A DNA stretch of 64,000 bases from Sphingobacterium arenae (lineage in GTDB: Bacteria > Bacteroidota > Bacteroidia > Sphingobacteriales > Sphingobacteriaceae): contig NZ_JACNYK010000001.1 in the NCBI RefSeq assembly GCF_014692505.1, positions 310,001 to 374,000 of the forward strand, given 5' to 3'. The position numbers and the translations under genes are program-made. The first letter of the stretch is position 1, and every line of letters starts with the position of its first letter. Shown one piece after another: positions 9,051 through 16,486 of this stretch. The notes below the pieces were generated by a model, which had not been told where the DNA came from, ran no database searches, and saw nothing but the letters and a program-made list of their open reading frames with translations.

Positions 9051-9233
9051 ATGGCAAAAAAGGGAAATAGGGTACAAGTAATCTTAGAGTGTACTGAGCA
9101 CAAAGAAAGTGGTCTTCCGGGAATGTCTCGCTATATCACCACAAAGAACAAGAAAAATACAACAGAGCGTTTAGAGTTGAAAAAATTCAATCCGGTGCTT
9201 AGAAAAGTAACTGTTCATAAAGAAATTAAGTAA
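9051..9233 (+). CDS. rpmG: 50S ribosomal protein L33
   Basis: A 60-residue bL33 with [18 protein letters not shown] at the start and the closing [17 protein letters not shown]. It has a single Cys, so it is the zinc-free form. The 71-base gap after rpmB holds a GTCCGTT / AACGGAC inverted repeat (9017-9034) that may be a processing or attenuation hairpin. Confidence 0.97.
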   Translation: MAKKGNRVQVILECTEHKESGLPGMSRYITTKNKKNTTERLELKKFNPVLRKVTVHKEIK

Positions 9234-9272
9234 TTAACTGTAGCGCGTTGACGCTCTTAAAAATATAAGATA

Positions 9273-9434
9273 ATGGCAAAGAAATCGGTTGCATCATTAC
9301 AAAAAGGAGGTGGTAAAGAGTTTACCAAGGTTGTCGTAACTACTAAGTCTGCCAAAACGGGAGCTTATACTTTCAAAGAAGGTATGGTTCACAACGACAA
9401 AGTGAAAGAGTTTGTAGCAGAAGCTGCAAAATAA
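9273..9434 (+). CDS. DUF4295 small basic protein, ribosome-linked
   Basis: A 53-residue, Lys-rich protein that begins MAKKSVASLQKGGGKEF and ends with FVAEAAK. The position directly after rpmG and the size fit DUF4295, a family restricted to Bacteroidota. It sits 39 bases behind rpmG and ahead of a strong terminator, so it is the last cistron of the ribosomal-protein operon. I recall that a Flavobacterium ribosome structure revealed an extra large-subunit protein named bL38; I think this family is that protein but cannot confirm it here. Confidence 0.85.
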   Translation: MAKKSVASLQKGGGKEFTKVVVTTKSAKTGAYTFKEGMVHNDKVKEFVAEAAK

Positions 9435-9482
9435 GTTGCGCAGCAGCTGTACCTTTTTAAAGTTTTCTTTAAAAGACAAGAG

Positions 9483-9516
9483 AAGCCGTTTTGGTATGTA
9501 CCGAAAGGGCTTTTTT
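9483..9516 (+). terminator. intrinsic terminator between DUF4295 and ftsY
   Basis: A long stem pairs AAGCC.TTTTGGTA (9483-9496) with TACCGAAA.GGCTT (9499-9513), followed by six T (9511-9516). It lies inside the stretch that a falsely long ftsY reading frame would use, which supports starting ftsY at 9548. Confidence 0.8.
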
Positions 9517-9547
9517 AGTATATTTACCTATTACTTTTTTTTATTCC

Positions 9548-10510
9548 ATGGGATTATTTGATTTTTTTAAAAAGAAGCAGGAAACAGTAGAGGCACAAGA
9601 AGCTTTAGATAAGGGTTTGGAAAAAACCAAAGAAGGGTTTTTCTCCAAGATAACCAAAGCCGTCGTCGGTAAATCGACCATCGATGATGAAGTTTTAGAT
9701 AATCTCGAAGAGGTGCTCGTGATGTCGGATGTGGGCGTAACGACAACCCTGAAGATTGTCGATCGTATCCAACAACGTGTTGCGCGCGATAAATACGTGG
9801 GCACTGACGACTTAAATCGCCTACTAAAAGAAGAGATACAGGCACTGTTAGCGGAAAATAATAGTAATGACTTCGAAACGTTCGAATATGGTGTGCACAA
9901 ACCTTATGTGATTATGGTTGTGGGCGTAAACGGCGTAGGAAAGACCACCACTATCGGTAAGCTTGCCCACCAGCTGAAAGAAGCGGGAAATAAAGTCGTA
10001 TTAGGCGCTGCTGATACCTTCCGTGCTGCTGCTGTAGATCAGATTAAATTATGGGGTGAACGTGTTGATGTACGTGTTGTAGCCCAGCCGATGGGTTCGG
10101 ATCCAGCTTCGGTTGCATACGATACGGTTAAATCGGCTGTAGCGAATGGCGATGATGTAGCCATTATTGATACAGCTGGACGCTTGCACAACAAAGTTGG
10201 TCTGATGAATGAGCTGACCAAAATCAAGAATGTGATGCAAAAGGTTGTGCCGGATGCTCCGCATGAAATCTTATTGGTACTAGATGCTTCAACCGGGCAA
10301 AATGCCATTGAGCAAGCCACTCAATTTACACAGGCGACCGATGTGAATGCGCTGGCGCTAACAAAATTGGATGGTACGGCAAAAGGGGGCGTAGTCATCG
10401 GTATTTCAGACCAGTTCAAGATTCCGGTAAAATATATTGGTGTGGGGGAGAAAATTGGCGATTTGCAATTATTTAATAAAAAGGATTTCGTCGATTCGTT
10501 GTTTAAGTAA
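9548..10510 (+). CDS. ftsY: signal recognition particle receptor FtsY
   Basis: A 320-residue SRP-type GTPase that docks the Ffh-ribosome complex at the membrane. It has an N domain (about 30-105), then G1 GVNGVGKTT, AADTFRAAAVDQ, DTAGRLHNK, TKLDGTAKGG and the GVGEKIGDLQ closing loop. It lacks the long acidic A domain of enterobacterial FtsY. I start at the ATG at 9548; 19 further upstream residues would run through a terminator. A near-match -7 box (TATATTTA, 9519-9526) sits 22 bases before the start. Confidence 0.96.
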   Translation: MGLFDFFKKKQETVEAQEALDKGLEKTKEGFFSKITKAVVGKSTIDDEVLDNLEEVLVMSDVGVTTTLKIVDRIQQRVARDKYVGTDDLNRLLKEEIQALLAENNSNDFETFEYGVHKPYVIMVVGVNGVGKTTTIGKLAHQLKEAGNKVVLGAADTFRAAAVDQIKLWGERVDVRVVAQPMGSDPASVAYDTVKSAVANGDDVAIIDTAGRLHNKVGLMNELTKIKNVMQKVVPDAPHEILLVLDASTGQNAIEQATQFTQATDVNALALTKLDGTAKGGVVIGISDQFKIPVKYIGVGEKIGDLQLFNKKDFVDSLFK

Positions 10511-10561
10511 TTCCCTCTATAGGACCATCTTGATGGCAGAGGAGAGCAAAATAAGCTCATT

Positions 10562-10610
10562 TTATATGGTCGATTATATGGTATATAAAAATGAACTTTA
10601 TTTAGGTTTG
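10562..10610 (+). promoter_or_regulatory. probable rimO promoter with direct repeat
   Basis: A full -7 match TAGGTTTG is at 10603-10610, 45 bases before the rimO ATG. Its upstream half overlaps two copies of TTATATGGT (10562-10570 and 10574-10582), 12 bp apart, which could be an activator or repressor site. No TTTG is found at the -33 position, which would fit dependence on an activator. Confidence 0.4.
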
Positions 10611-10655
10611 ATTGCATAGAAGCACTATGCACCTGTGTAATCATAATGAATAGAA

Positions 10656-11990
10656 ATGAGAACAAAAAATAGAAAGGTTGCTCCGCAAGTGAGCCGGCCG
10701 AGGGTGAATGTCGTGACGTTAGGATGCTCCAAGAATACGCACGATTCTGAAGTGTTAATGGGCCAACTGAAGGGCAACCAAATGGAAGTCGTTCACGAAT
10801 CTTCCCATCTACAGACAAACGATATAGTCGTCATTAATACCTGCGGTTTTATTGATAATGCGAAACAGGAATCTATTGATACCATTTTACAATATTCCGC
10901 ACTAAAGGAAGAAGGGAAGATAAATAAGGTTATCGTCACGGGTTGTTTATCTGAGCGCTACAAACCGGAGCTTCAATCTGAAATAACGAATGTCGACGCA
11001 TATTTTGGAACAAATGACCTTCCGGAGTTGCTGACAACAATCGGTGCAGATTATCGCCATGAATTATTAGGAGAGCGCCTGTTGTCCACACCGGCTCACT
11101 ATTCTTATTTTAAAATAGCAGAAGGTTGTAACCGTCCTTGTTCCTTTTGCGCTATCCCGTTGATGCGTGGCAAACACGTATCTAAATCCATAGACGACTT
11201 AGTGAAGGAGGCGAAGTTTTTGGCATCCAATGGAACGAAGGAATTGATCCTTATTGCGCAGGACCTTACCTATTACGGTTTGGATATTTACGGCAAACGT
11301 AACCTCGCAGATTTGTTGCGCTATCTATCTGATGTCGATGGAATCGAATGGATTCGTCTGCAATATGCTTATCCGTCAGGATTCCCTATGGATATCTTAG
11401 ATGCGATAAATGAGCGATCGAATATCTGCAATTATTTGGATATGCCTTTACAGCATATTTCGGATGCTATGTTGAAGTCAATGCGTCGTGGAACAACCAA
11501 GCAAAAGCAGGTTGATCTCGTTAACCAAATACGGAATAAAGTACCTGATATTGCCTTACGCACAACCTTAATATGCGGTTATCCCGGAGAAACGGAACAA
11601 GACTTCCATGAAATGTTGGAATGGGTGGAAGAAACGCGGTTTGACCGTTTAGGTTGTTTTACCTATTCGCACGAAGAAAAAACACATGCCCATACCTTAG
11701 TAGACAATGTGCCGCAAGAGGAGAAAGAGTCACGTGTAGAGCAAGTCATGGAGATACAGCAGGGTATTTCGTACGAAATTAATCAACAAAAGATCGGACA
11801 GACATTTAAGGTTCTTGTGGATCGTGTGGACGGTGATTACTTTATCGGTCGCACAGAATACGATTCGCCGGAAGTGGATAACGAAGTGATGTTGGATGCG
11901 ACAATGGACTATGTTCGTATTGGTGACTTTGTGGAGGTAAAAGTGGAACGGGCAGAGGATTTTGATCTATACGGGAAAGTGATTAAATAG
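10656..11990 (+). CDS. rimO: ribosomal protein S12 methylthiotransferase RimO
   Basis: A 444-residue radical-SAM methylthiotransferase that modifies the conserved Asp of ribosomal protein S12. The N-terminal cluster cysteines are C24, C63 and C97. The SAM cluster is CNRPCSFC with C158, C162 and C165. The core continues with LTYYGLDIYG and DMPLQHISDAML, and ends with a TRAM domain (about 380-444). The ASSIGNMENT to RimO over MiaB rests on the VTLGCSKNTHDSE start and on the ftsY-rimO order common in this phylum. Confidence 0.95.
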   Translation: MRTKNRKVAPQVSRPRVNVVTLGCSKNTHDSEVLMGQLKGNQMEVVHESSHLQTNDIVVINTCGFIDNAKQESIDTILQYSALKEEGKINKVIVTGCLSERYKPELQSEITNVDAYFGTNDLPELLTTIGADYRHELLGERLLSTPAHYSYFKIAEGCNRPCSFCAIPLMRGKHVSKSIDDLVKEAKFLASNGTKELILIAQDLTYYGLDIYGKRNLADLLRYLSDVDGIEWIRLQYAYPSGFPMDILDAINERSNICNYLDMPLQHISDAMLKSMRRGTTKQKQVDLVNQIRNKVPDIALRTTLICGYPGETEQDFHEMLEWVEETRFDRLGCFTYSHEEKTHAHTLVDNVPQEEKESRVEQVMEIQQGISYEINQQKIGQTFKVLVDRVDGDYFIGRTEYDSPEVDNEVMLDATMDYVRIGDFVEVKVERAEDFDLYGKVIK

Positions 11991-12098
11991 GGTTTCGTCA
12001 AACGTTTGCTATAATTTCTGTATCCTCGCGGTAGCTTCGTGTAAAAATATGTAAATTGGTCGCTCAATCCGTAGATATTACGATACGAAAAGAGTTAG

Positions 12099-13688
12099 AT
12101 GAAAGCAACATACATTGATTACAGTGATACCGGTAGTTTTTCGCAAACACTATTAGCCTATCTTGCCAACGATGAACAGTTAATGCCTTTTTTCGGGCAG
12201 CAGCCAACCTTAGCGGGATTCAAAAAACAGATAGTTGAGAAGAAGACCTTCCCGCACAGGAAATTATTAACCACCGTACTTCGTGAGCAATATGGGTCCC
12301 TTTTAGCGCAATCCCCAGAAGTGGAAGCTAACATTACCATGTTGGAGGATAAAAAGACGTTTACTGTCACCACAGGGCACCAACTCAACATATTCACCGG
12401 TCCGCTTTATTTTATTTTTAAGATTGTAACGGCTATACGGTTGGCTAAAGATCTAAAAGAAGCCTATCCGGAGTATTCATTTGTACCGGTCTATTGGATG
12501 GCTACCGAAGATCATGATTTTGCAGAAATCAATAACACGAAGGTATTTGGTAAGAAAATTATATGGGATACACCTGCCGTATCCGCTACGGGTCGGATGT
12601 CGACGCAGAATATTGCCGACACCGTGAAACAATATTGTGGCACGTTTGGATTATCCGCGAACGCGGATAAATTAAAAACGATTGTGGAGCATGCTTACCT
12701 TCAAAACCAGTCTCTTGCAGCGGCCACTAGGTATATGGTAAATGAGTTGTTCAAACCGTATGGATTGGTCATTATGGATGCAGATGCCAAAGCGTTAAAA
12801 AAGGTTTTTGCGCCAATAATCGCTTCCGATATTTTTGAAGAGAATAGTTTTAAAGCTATTGAAGACACATCTGGACAGCTAGAGAAGTTAGGCTATCACA
12901 CCCAAGTGCAGGCAAGGGAAATCAATTTCTTTTACCTAACAGATGAATTTCGCGAGCGCATCGTGCGAACAGAAGATGGCCGATTTGAAGTATTGCACCG
13001 TGATCTTTATTTTTCGAAAGAGGAGTTAAGGGCAGAGATAGCACAACATCCTGAACGATTTAGTCCGAATGTCGTGATGCGACCCTTGTACCAGGAGCTT
13101 ATCTTGCCAAATTTGGCATATATTGGTGGCGGGGCCGAGATCGTGTATTGGTTGCAATTGAAAGCTAACTTTGATTACTATCAAATTCCCTTTCCGATTC
13201 TCGTTCCGCGAAACTCCGCCATGATTACGGACGACAATGTAGCAGGAAAAATTTTTCGCTTGGATTTGACGTTCAAAAGTATATTTAAACCAACAAATGT
13301 GTTAAAGAATGAATTTGTTCGTCGCCAGACAAAACATCGGTTGAATTTGCGCGATGAATGGATGGAGTTTAATGCTATCTTCGGGAAAATTAAACTGCGG
13401 GCGCATAAAATTGATCCTAGTCTCGGTCCAAGTACGGAAGCGGTGAAAGCACGGTTAAAAAAAGCGATTAATAATTTAGAGAAAAAATTATTGAAAGCCG
13501 ACAAGCATAATCATGAAGATGCACTGATACAGATCGAGCGCGTGAAAGATAAGCTATTTCCTGGCGACGGGTTACAGGAGCGCACAGAAAACTTTGCTTC
13601 TTTATATTTAAGACATGGGGATGATCTTATTCGAGATCTCGATAAATACTTCAACCCGCTGGATTTTAAATTTACGATTTTATATTAA
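12099..13688 (+). CDS. bshC: bacillithiol biosynthesis cysteine-adding enzyme
   Basis: A 529-residue BshC, which adds Cys to GlcN-malate in the last step of bacillithiol synthesis. The Rossmann core shows TTGHQLNIFTGPLY (near 90) and VPVYWMATEDHDFAEINN (about 128-145). A coiled-coil arm lies near residues 440-495 (ARLKKAINNLEKKLLKADKHN). The genes bshA and bshB are not in the window. The cell therefore probably uses bacillithiol as its low-molecular-weight thiol. A Crp-type regulator follows after eight bases and may be in the same operon. Confidence 0.95.
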   Translation: MKATYIDYSDTGSFSQTLLAYLANDEQLMPFFGQQPTLAGFKKQIVEKKTFPHRKLLTTVLREQYGSLLAQSPEVEANITMLEDKKTFTVTTGHQLNIFTGPLYFIFKIVTAIRLAKDLKEAYPEYSFVPVYWMATEDHDFAEINNTKVFGKKIIWDTPAVSATGRMSTQNIADTVKQYCGTFGLSANADKLKTIVEHAYLQNQSLAAATRYMVNELFKPYGLVIMDADAKALKKVFAPIIASDIFEENSFKAIEDTSGQLEKLGYHTQVQAREINFFYLTDEFRERIVRTEDGRFEVLHRDLYFSKEELRAEIAQHPERFSPNVVMRPLYQELILPNLAYIGGGAEIVYWLQLKANFDYYQIPFPILVPRNSAMITDDNVAGKIFRLDLTFKSIFKPTNVLKNEFVRRQTKHRLNLRDEWMEFNAIFGKIKLRAHKIDPSLGPSTEAVKARLKKAINNLEKKLLKADKHNHEDALIQIERVKDKLFPGDGLQERTENFASLYLRHGDDLIRDLDKYFNPLDFKFTILY

Positions 13689-13696
13689 TAGCGTTT

Positions 13697-14311
13697 ATGG
13701 AGTTCAATTGGAGAGAAAGTAATTTTTACAAATACTATACAGAGAAAGCCGAGCTCACCGAAGAGGTTTTTGAAGAATTAGAACCCTACTTTTCGTTTAA
13801 GGAAGTGGCTCACCATCATTATCTACTTCGGGAAGGAGAAGTGAGCCGTTACACGTTTTTTGTAGAATCGGGCCTGTTGCAGTCTTTTTCTTTGGATGAA
13901 AAAGGGGGCGAACATATCCTGCAGTTTGCGCCAGAAAACTGGATCGTATCAGATCGTGCAGGTCAATATTTTAACAAGCCCTCTGATTTTTATATTAAAG
14001 CAATAGAACCGTCCATTGTTGTCTTTATCCAGCAGGAGTTTATGGAAAAAGCATCTAAGCAAAGTAATGCATTTGCCTGCTTTATGGAAAGCTCGCTACA
14101 GCGGAATATTTACATGCAACAGCAACGCATAAATTCGTTATTGGCGATGACGGCAAAAGAACGCTATCTCCTGTTTATGGATATGTACCCGAGCTTGTTA
14201 CAACGTGTCCCACAGTGGATGATTGCGTCTTATCTGGGTATTACGCCCGAAAGTCTGAGCCGTGTACGCCGTGAATTATTAATGGAGTCGGGGCGTAAGA
14301 AAGGAGATTAA
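13697..14311 (+). CDS. Crp/Fnr family transcriptional regulator
   Basis: A 204-residue regulator with an N-terminal cyclic-nucleotide-binding-like beta roll (HYLLREGEVSRYTFFVESGLLQ region, about 36-60) and a C-terminal winged helix (QWMIASYLGITPESLSRVRREL, about 172-193). There are no clustered Cys residues, so it is not an iron-sulfur Fnr. The ligand pocket Arg/Ser pattern of cAMP binding is absent, as usual in these Bacteroidota proteins. It starts eight bases after bshC and its 3' end overlaps the convergent hydrolase gene by four bases. Confidence 0.9.
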   Translation: MEFNWRESNFYKYYTEKAELTEEVFEELEPYFSFKEVAHHHYLLREGEVSRYTFFVESGLLQSFSLDEKGGEHILQFAPENWIVSDRAGQYFNKPSDFYIKAIEPSIVVFIQQEFMEKASKQSNAFACFMESSLQRNIYMQQQRINSLLAMTAKERYLLFMDMYPSLLQRVPQWMIASYLGITPESLSRVRRELLMESGRKKGD

Positions 14312-15222
14312 TAAAACACTTCTGCCAGCATACACCGCGCACTACCACCACCACCTCTTTCAATGGTGTCCAACGGGCTGTGTATAATCTGTCCCCAAGA
14401 ATATAACAGGTTTAGCTGTTCCGTTGTAAAGTTGCGATATGCCTGCGAGCTCATCACAATACAGGGATCACCCGCGGTAGACTGTACTTCCAGTATATTT
14501 CCTGCAAAAGAGCCAACCTGCTCCTCCGATATATCGACAATCGTCTTTCCGCTTTCTTCTAACCGTTTAATCAAATTCCTTTTTTCATATTTATTATCGA
14601 TGCTGTCCGTACACACGACAGCAAATTGTGTCCCTATGGACATCATCACATTGGTATGGTAGATGGGTTTACGCAGGCCGTCTACGGTTTGGTTCGCTTC
14701 AAAAATAAAGATTTCATACCCCATGTCAAGACAAAATTGATGAGCAATTCCTGCGTCAGCGCGTGGCGATAAAGCACAGTAAGCAATTCGGTTTACATGG
14801 TCCAGAACCAGGCTGCCTGTTCCCTCTAAAAAACGATTCTCTTTCTCAAAATCCGTATAGTCAATAATACTTTCAAACGTAAATCCTTGCTGTTGCAGTG
14901 CATGCACGTAATTCAACGTACGTTCCCGCCGTCTGTTTTCAGCAAACATCGGATAGAGAACTGCGGTTCGTTTATGAAATGAAACACAGTTGTTTGGAAA
15001 AATACTATCGGGCATATCATATTTTCCTTCATCTTGTATGACAAGCGTATTTATGTTATTTGTGTTGAGTGCATGTACAAAATTATCAAACTCCTTTTGA
15101 GCCTGTTGAGCAGATAGAGATGACAGTAAATCTTCTTGAAAATAATTGTTGATAGCTGTCTCTTCATTTTTTCGAAACTGGTAGGGCCGGACTAAAAGTA
15201 ATGTATCTGTTGTTTGTAACAT
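14308..15222 (-). CDS. ctlX: arginine-deiminase-fold hydrolase, CtlX-like (citrulline utilization)
   Basis: A 304-residue guanidino-group-modifying enzyme. It has the CtlX-like start (LLLVRPYQFRKNEETAINNYFQ, residues 9-30 in part), GTGSLVLDHVNR near 134, the YHTNVMMSIG motif with the catalytic His near 190, and the active-site Cys in GGGSARCMLAEVFY at the C-terminus. CtlX of Francisella acts on citrulline; the substrate here is inferred. Eleven bases separate it from a second enzyme of the same fold upstream, so the two form an operon. Its last four bases overlap those of the convergent Crp-type gene. Confidence 0.78.
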   Translation of the reverse strand: MLQTTDTLLLVRPYQFRKNEETAINNYFQEDLLSSLSAQQAQKEFDNFVHALNTNNINTLVIQDEGKYDMPDSIFPNNCVSFHKRTAVLYPMFAENRRRERTLNYVHALQQQGFTFESIIDYTDFEKENRFLEGTGSLVLDHVNRIAYCALSPRADAGIAHQFCLDMGYEIFIFEANQTVDGLRKPIYHTNVMMSIGTQFAVVCTDSIDNKYEKRNLIKRLEESGKTIVDISEEQVGSFAGNILEVQSTAGDPCIVMSSQAYRNFTTEQLNLLYSWGQIIHSPLDTIERGGGGSARCMLAEVFY

Positions 15223-15233
15223 AGTGCCATAGC

Positions 15234-16148
15234 TTAATCACGATATAGCGGAAGCGTCGAACACCGCAAAAGTCCTTCCTGTTTGCCAATTTCATGATAA
15301 GGCACTTCCTCTACATGGAATCCTTGATCTCTAAGCCAATAATTAAGTCGATCGAATCGTCGCTCGGAGACGATTACTTTCTCTGAAATAGAAAATATGT
15401 TACTGTACATTTCATACATTTCGTCTGCTGTTATGGTAAATATGTTTTCGCCTCCGAAAAGTTTACGGATATCAAGGTAGTCCGTTGGATTCCGAAATCC
15501 ACCGGGATAAATGATAGCCTTATCCTTGCCCACAGGTTGAAAGCAGCAATCCAGATGGAGAGCATTTTCCCTCGGGTTGGTCATCGATTTGATCAGATCG
15601 AATTCTTTCACCATTTTGTTGGGAAACATATCCCTTAGAAATTGTACCCCTCTCATATTCGTTCTCGCAGTATTTAAAGTCGAATAATCGTCACCTTTGT
15701 ACGTACCTACAAAAAGATATTCATTCCATAGGATGACATCGCCACCCTCAATGTGCACCTCTTCTGGTGCTTCTATTAAATCGTGCGGGGCGATTTGTTT
15801 GATAATATGTTCAATTGCCCGCCATTCTTCTGCGCGATCCGGAAGGATATTCGCTTTTATGAAGTAATGATCTACGACAAAGCCAATGTCTCGCGAAAAT
15901 ATTTGATTTAAATCAGGTATTAACTCGGGACGATATACTTTTACACCATATCGTTCCAATACATCGTGAAAAGCAGATGTCTCGAAAATCATATCCGACT
16001 CTACGGGATAAGTGCCTGCTAATATATGTTCCAGAGACTTTGGATCGTAAGCCTCTTCTGCTTTCGGGGCCGGCCCGTTTTGGTTCGCAATACCTAATAC
16101 GACAGCCCTTAATCTTCCCGTTTCATTTGTCACCTGGAGTTTTATCAT
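15234..16148 (-). CDS. dimethylargininase / arginine-deiminase family hydrolase
   Basis: A 304-residue protein of the amidinotransferase fold, paralogous to the gene behind it. It has the EGGDVILWNEYLFVG motif near 140, HLDCCFQPV with the catalytic His near 198, and the C-terminal Cys in LLRCSTLPL. These residues match the Cys-His-acid centre of dimethylargininases and arginine deiminases. It is first of a two-gene operon with the CtlX-like gene. Possible substrates are arginine, methylated arginine or citrulline; the sequence does not decide among them. Confidence 0.75.
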   Translation of the reverse strand: MIKLQVTNETGRLRAVVLGIANQNGPAPKAEEAYDPKSLEHILAGTYPVESDMIFETSAFHDVLERYGVKVYRPELIPDLNQIFSRDIGFVVDHYFIKANILPDRAEEWRAIEHIIKQIAPHDLIEAPEEVHIEGGDVILWNEYLFVGTYKGDDYSTLNTARTNMRGVQFLRDMFPNKMVKEFDLIKSMTNPRENALHLDCCFQPVGKDKAIIYPGGFRNPTDYLDIRKLFGGENIFTITADEMYEMYSNIFSISEKVIVSERRFDRLNYWLRDQGFHVEEVPYHEIGKQEGLLRCSTLPLYRD

Positions 16149-16392
16149 AAGGGTCCTTTTTATTTACTACTGTCCTAAAGTTAAGCAATTTACGCAGTGC
16201 GGGCTAATTTTTATATCGAAATACATTATTGATAAGATTCTTGTAGAAAGGTTAATAATAATAAAAAGAAGGTAATCTTATTTTGATTTTCTTTTAAAAA
16301 TGATGGTGTATTTAAAAAATCCCGCAAACGTATGTTATGCATATAGCACGATATCCAGGTTTCGGTTCCTATTAATTTCGATGATTAAATCG

Positions 16393-16469
16393 TATCTTTG
16401 CGGTCTCAAAATCATATGAACGTATCGCTCTAAAAAGTTCTAAATAAGATGGTTCAGGACGACGATACG
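16393..16469 (+). promoter_or_regulatory. gcvP promoter box and leader; 337-base gap
   Basis: The gap 16149-16486 separates the divergent deiminase operon and gcvP. A full -7 match TATCTTTG lies at 16393-16400, which leaves a leader of about 80 bases. Within it CGTATCG (16421-16427) can pair with CGATACG (16463-16469) over a 35-base loop. I do not see glycine riboswitch core motifs. The rest of the gap is AT-rich without a reading frame. Confidence 0.45.
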
Positions 16470-16486
16470 GAAAAGTTAAGCGCAAC

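Noticed and set aside
9491..9547. 19-residue N-terminal extension of FtsY
   Set aside because: It would be encoded by the second half of a strong terminator; FtsY proteins of this type start at MGLFDFF.
10514..10542. Terminator behind ftsY
   Set aside because: CCTCT/AGAGG and CCATC/GATGG can pair, but there is no T run, so it was not called.
16401..16486. Glycine riboswitch in the gcvP leader
   Set aside because: The leader is too short and the conserved core is not visible; only one 7-bp long-range pairing is found.
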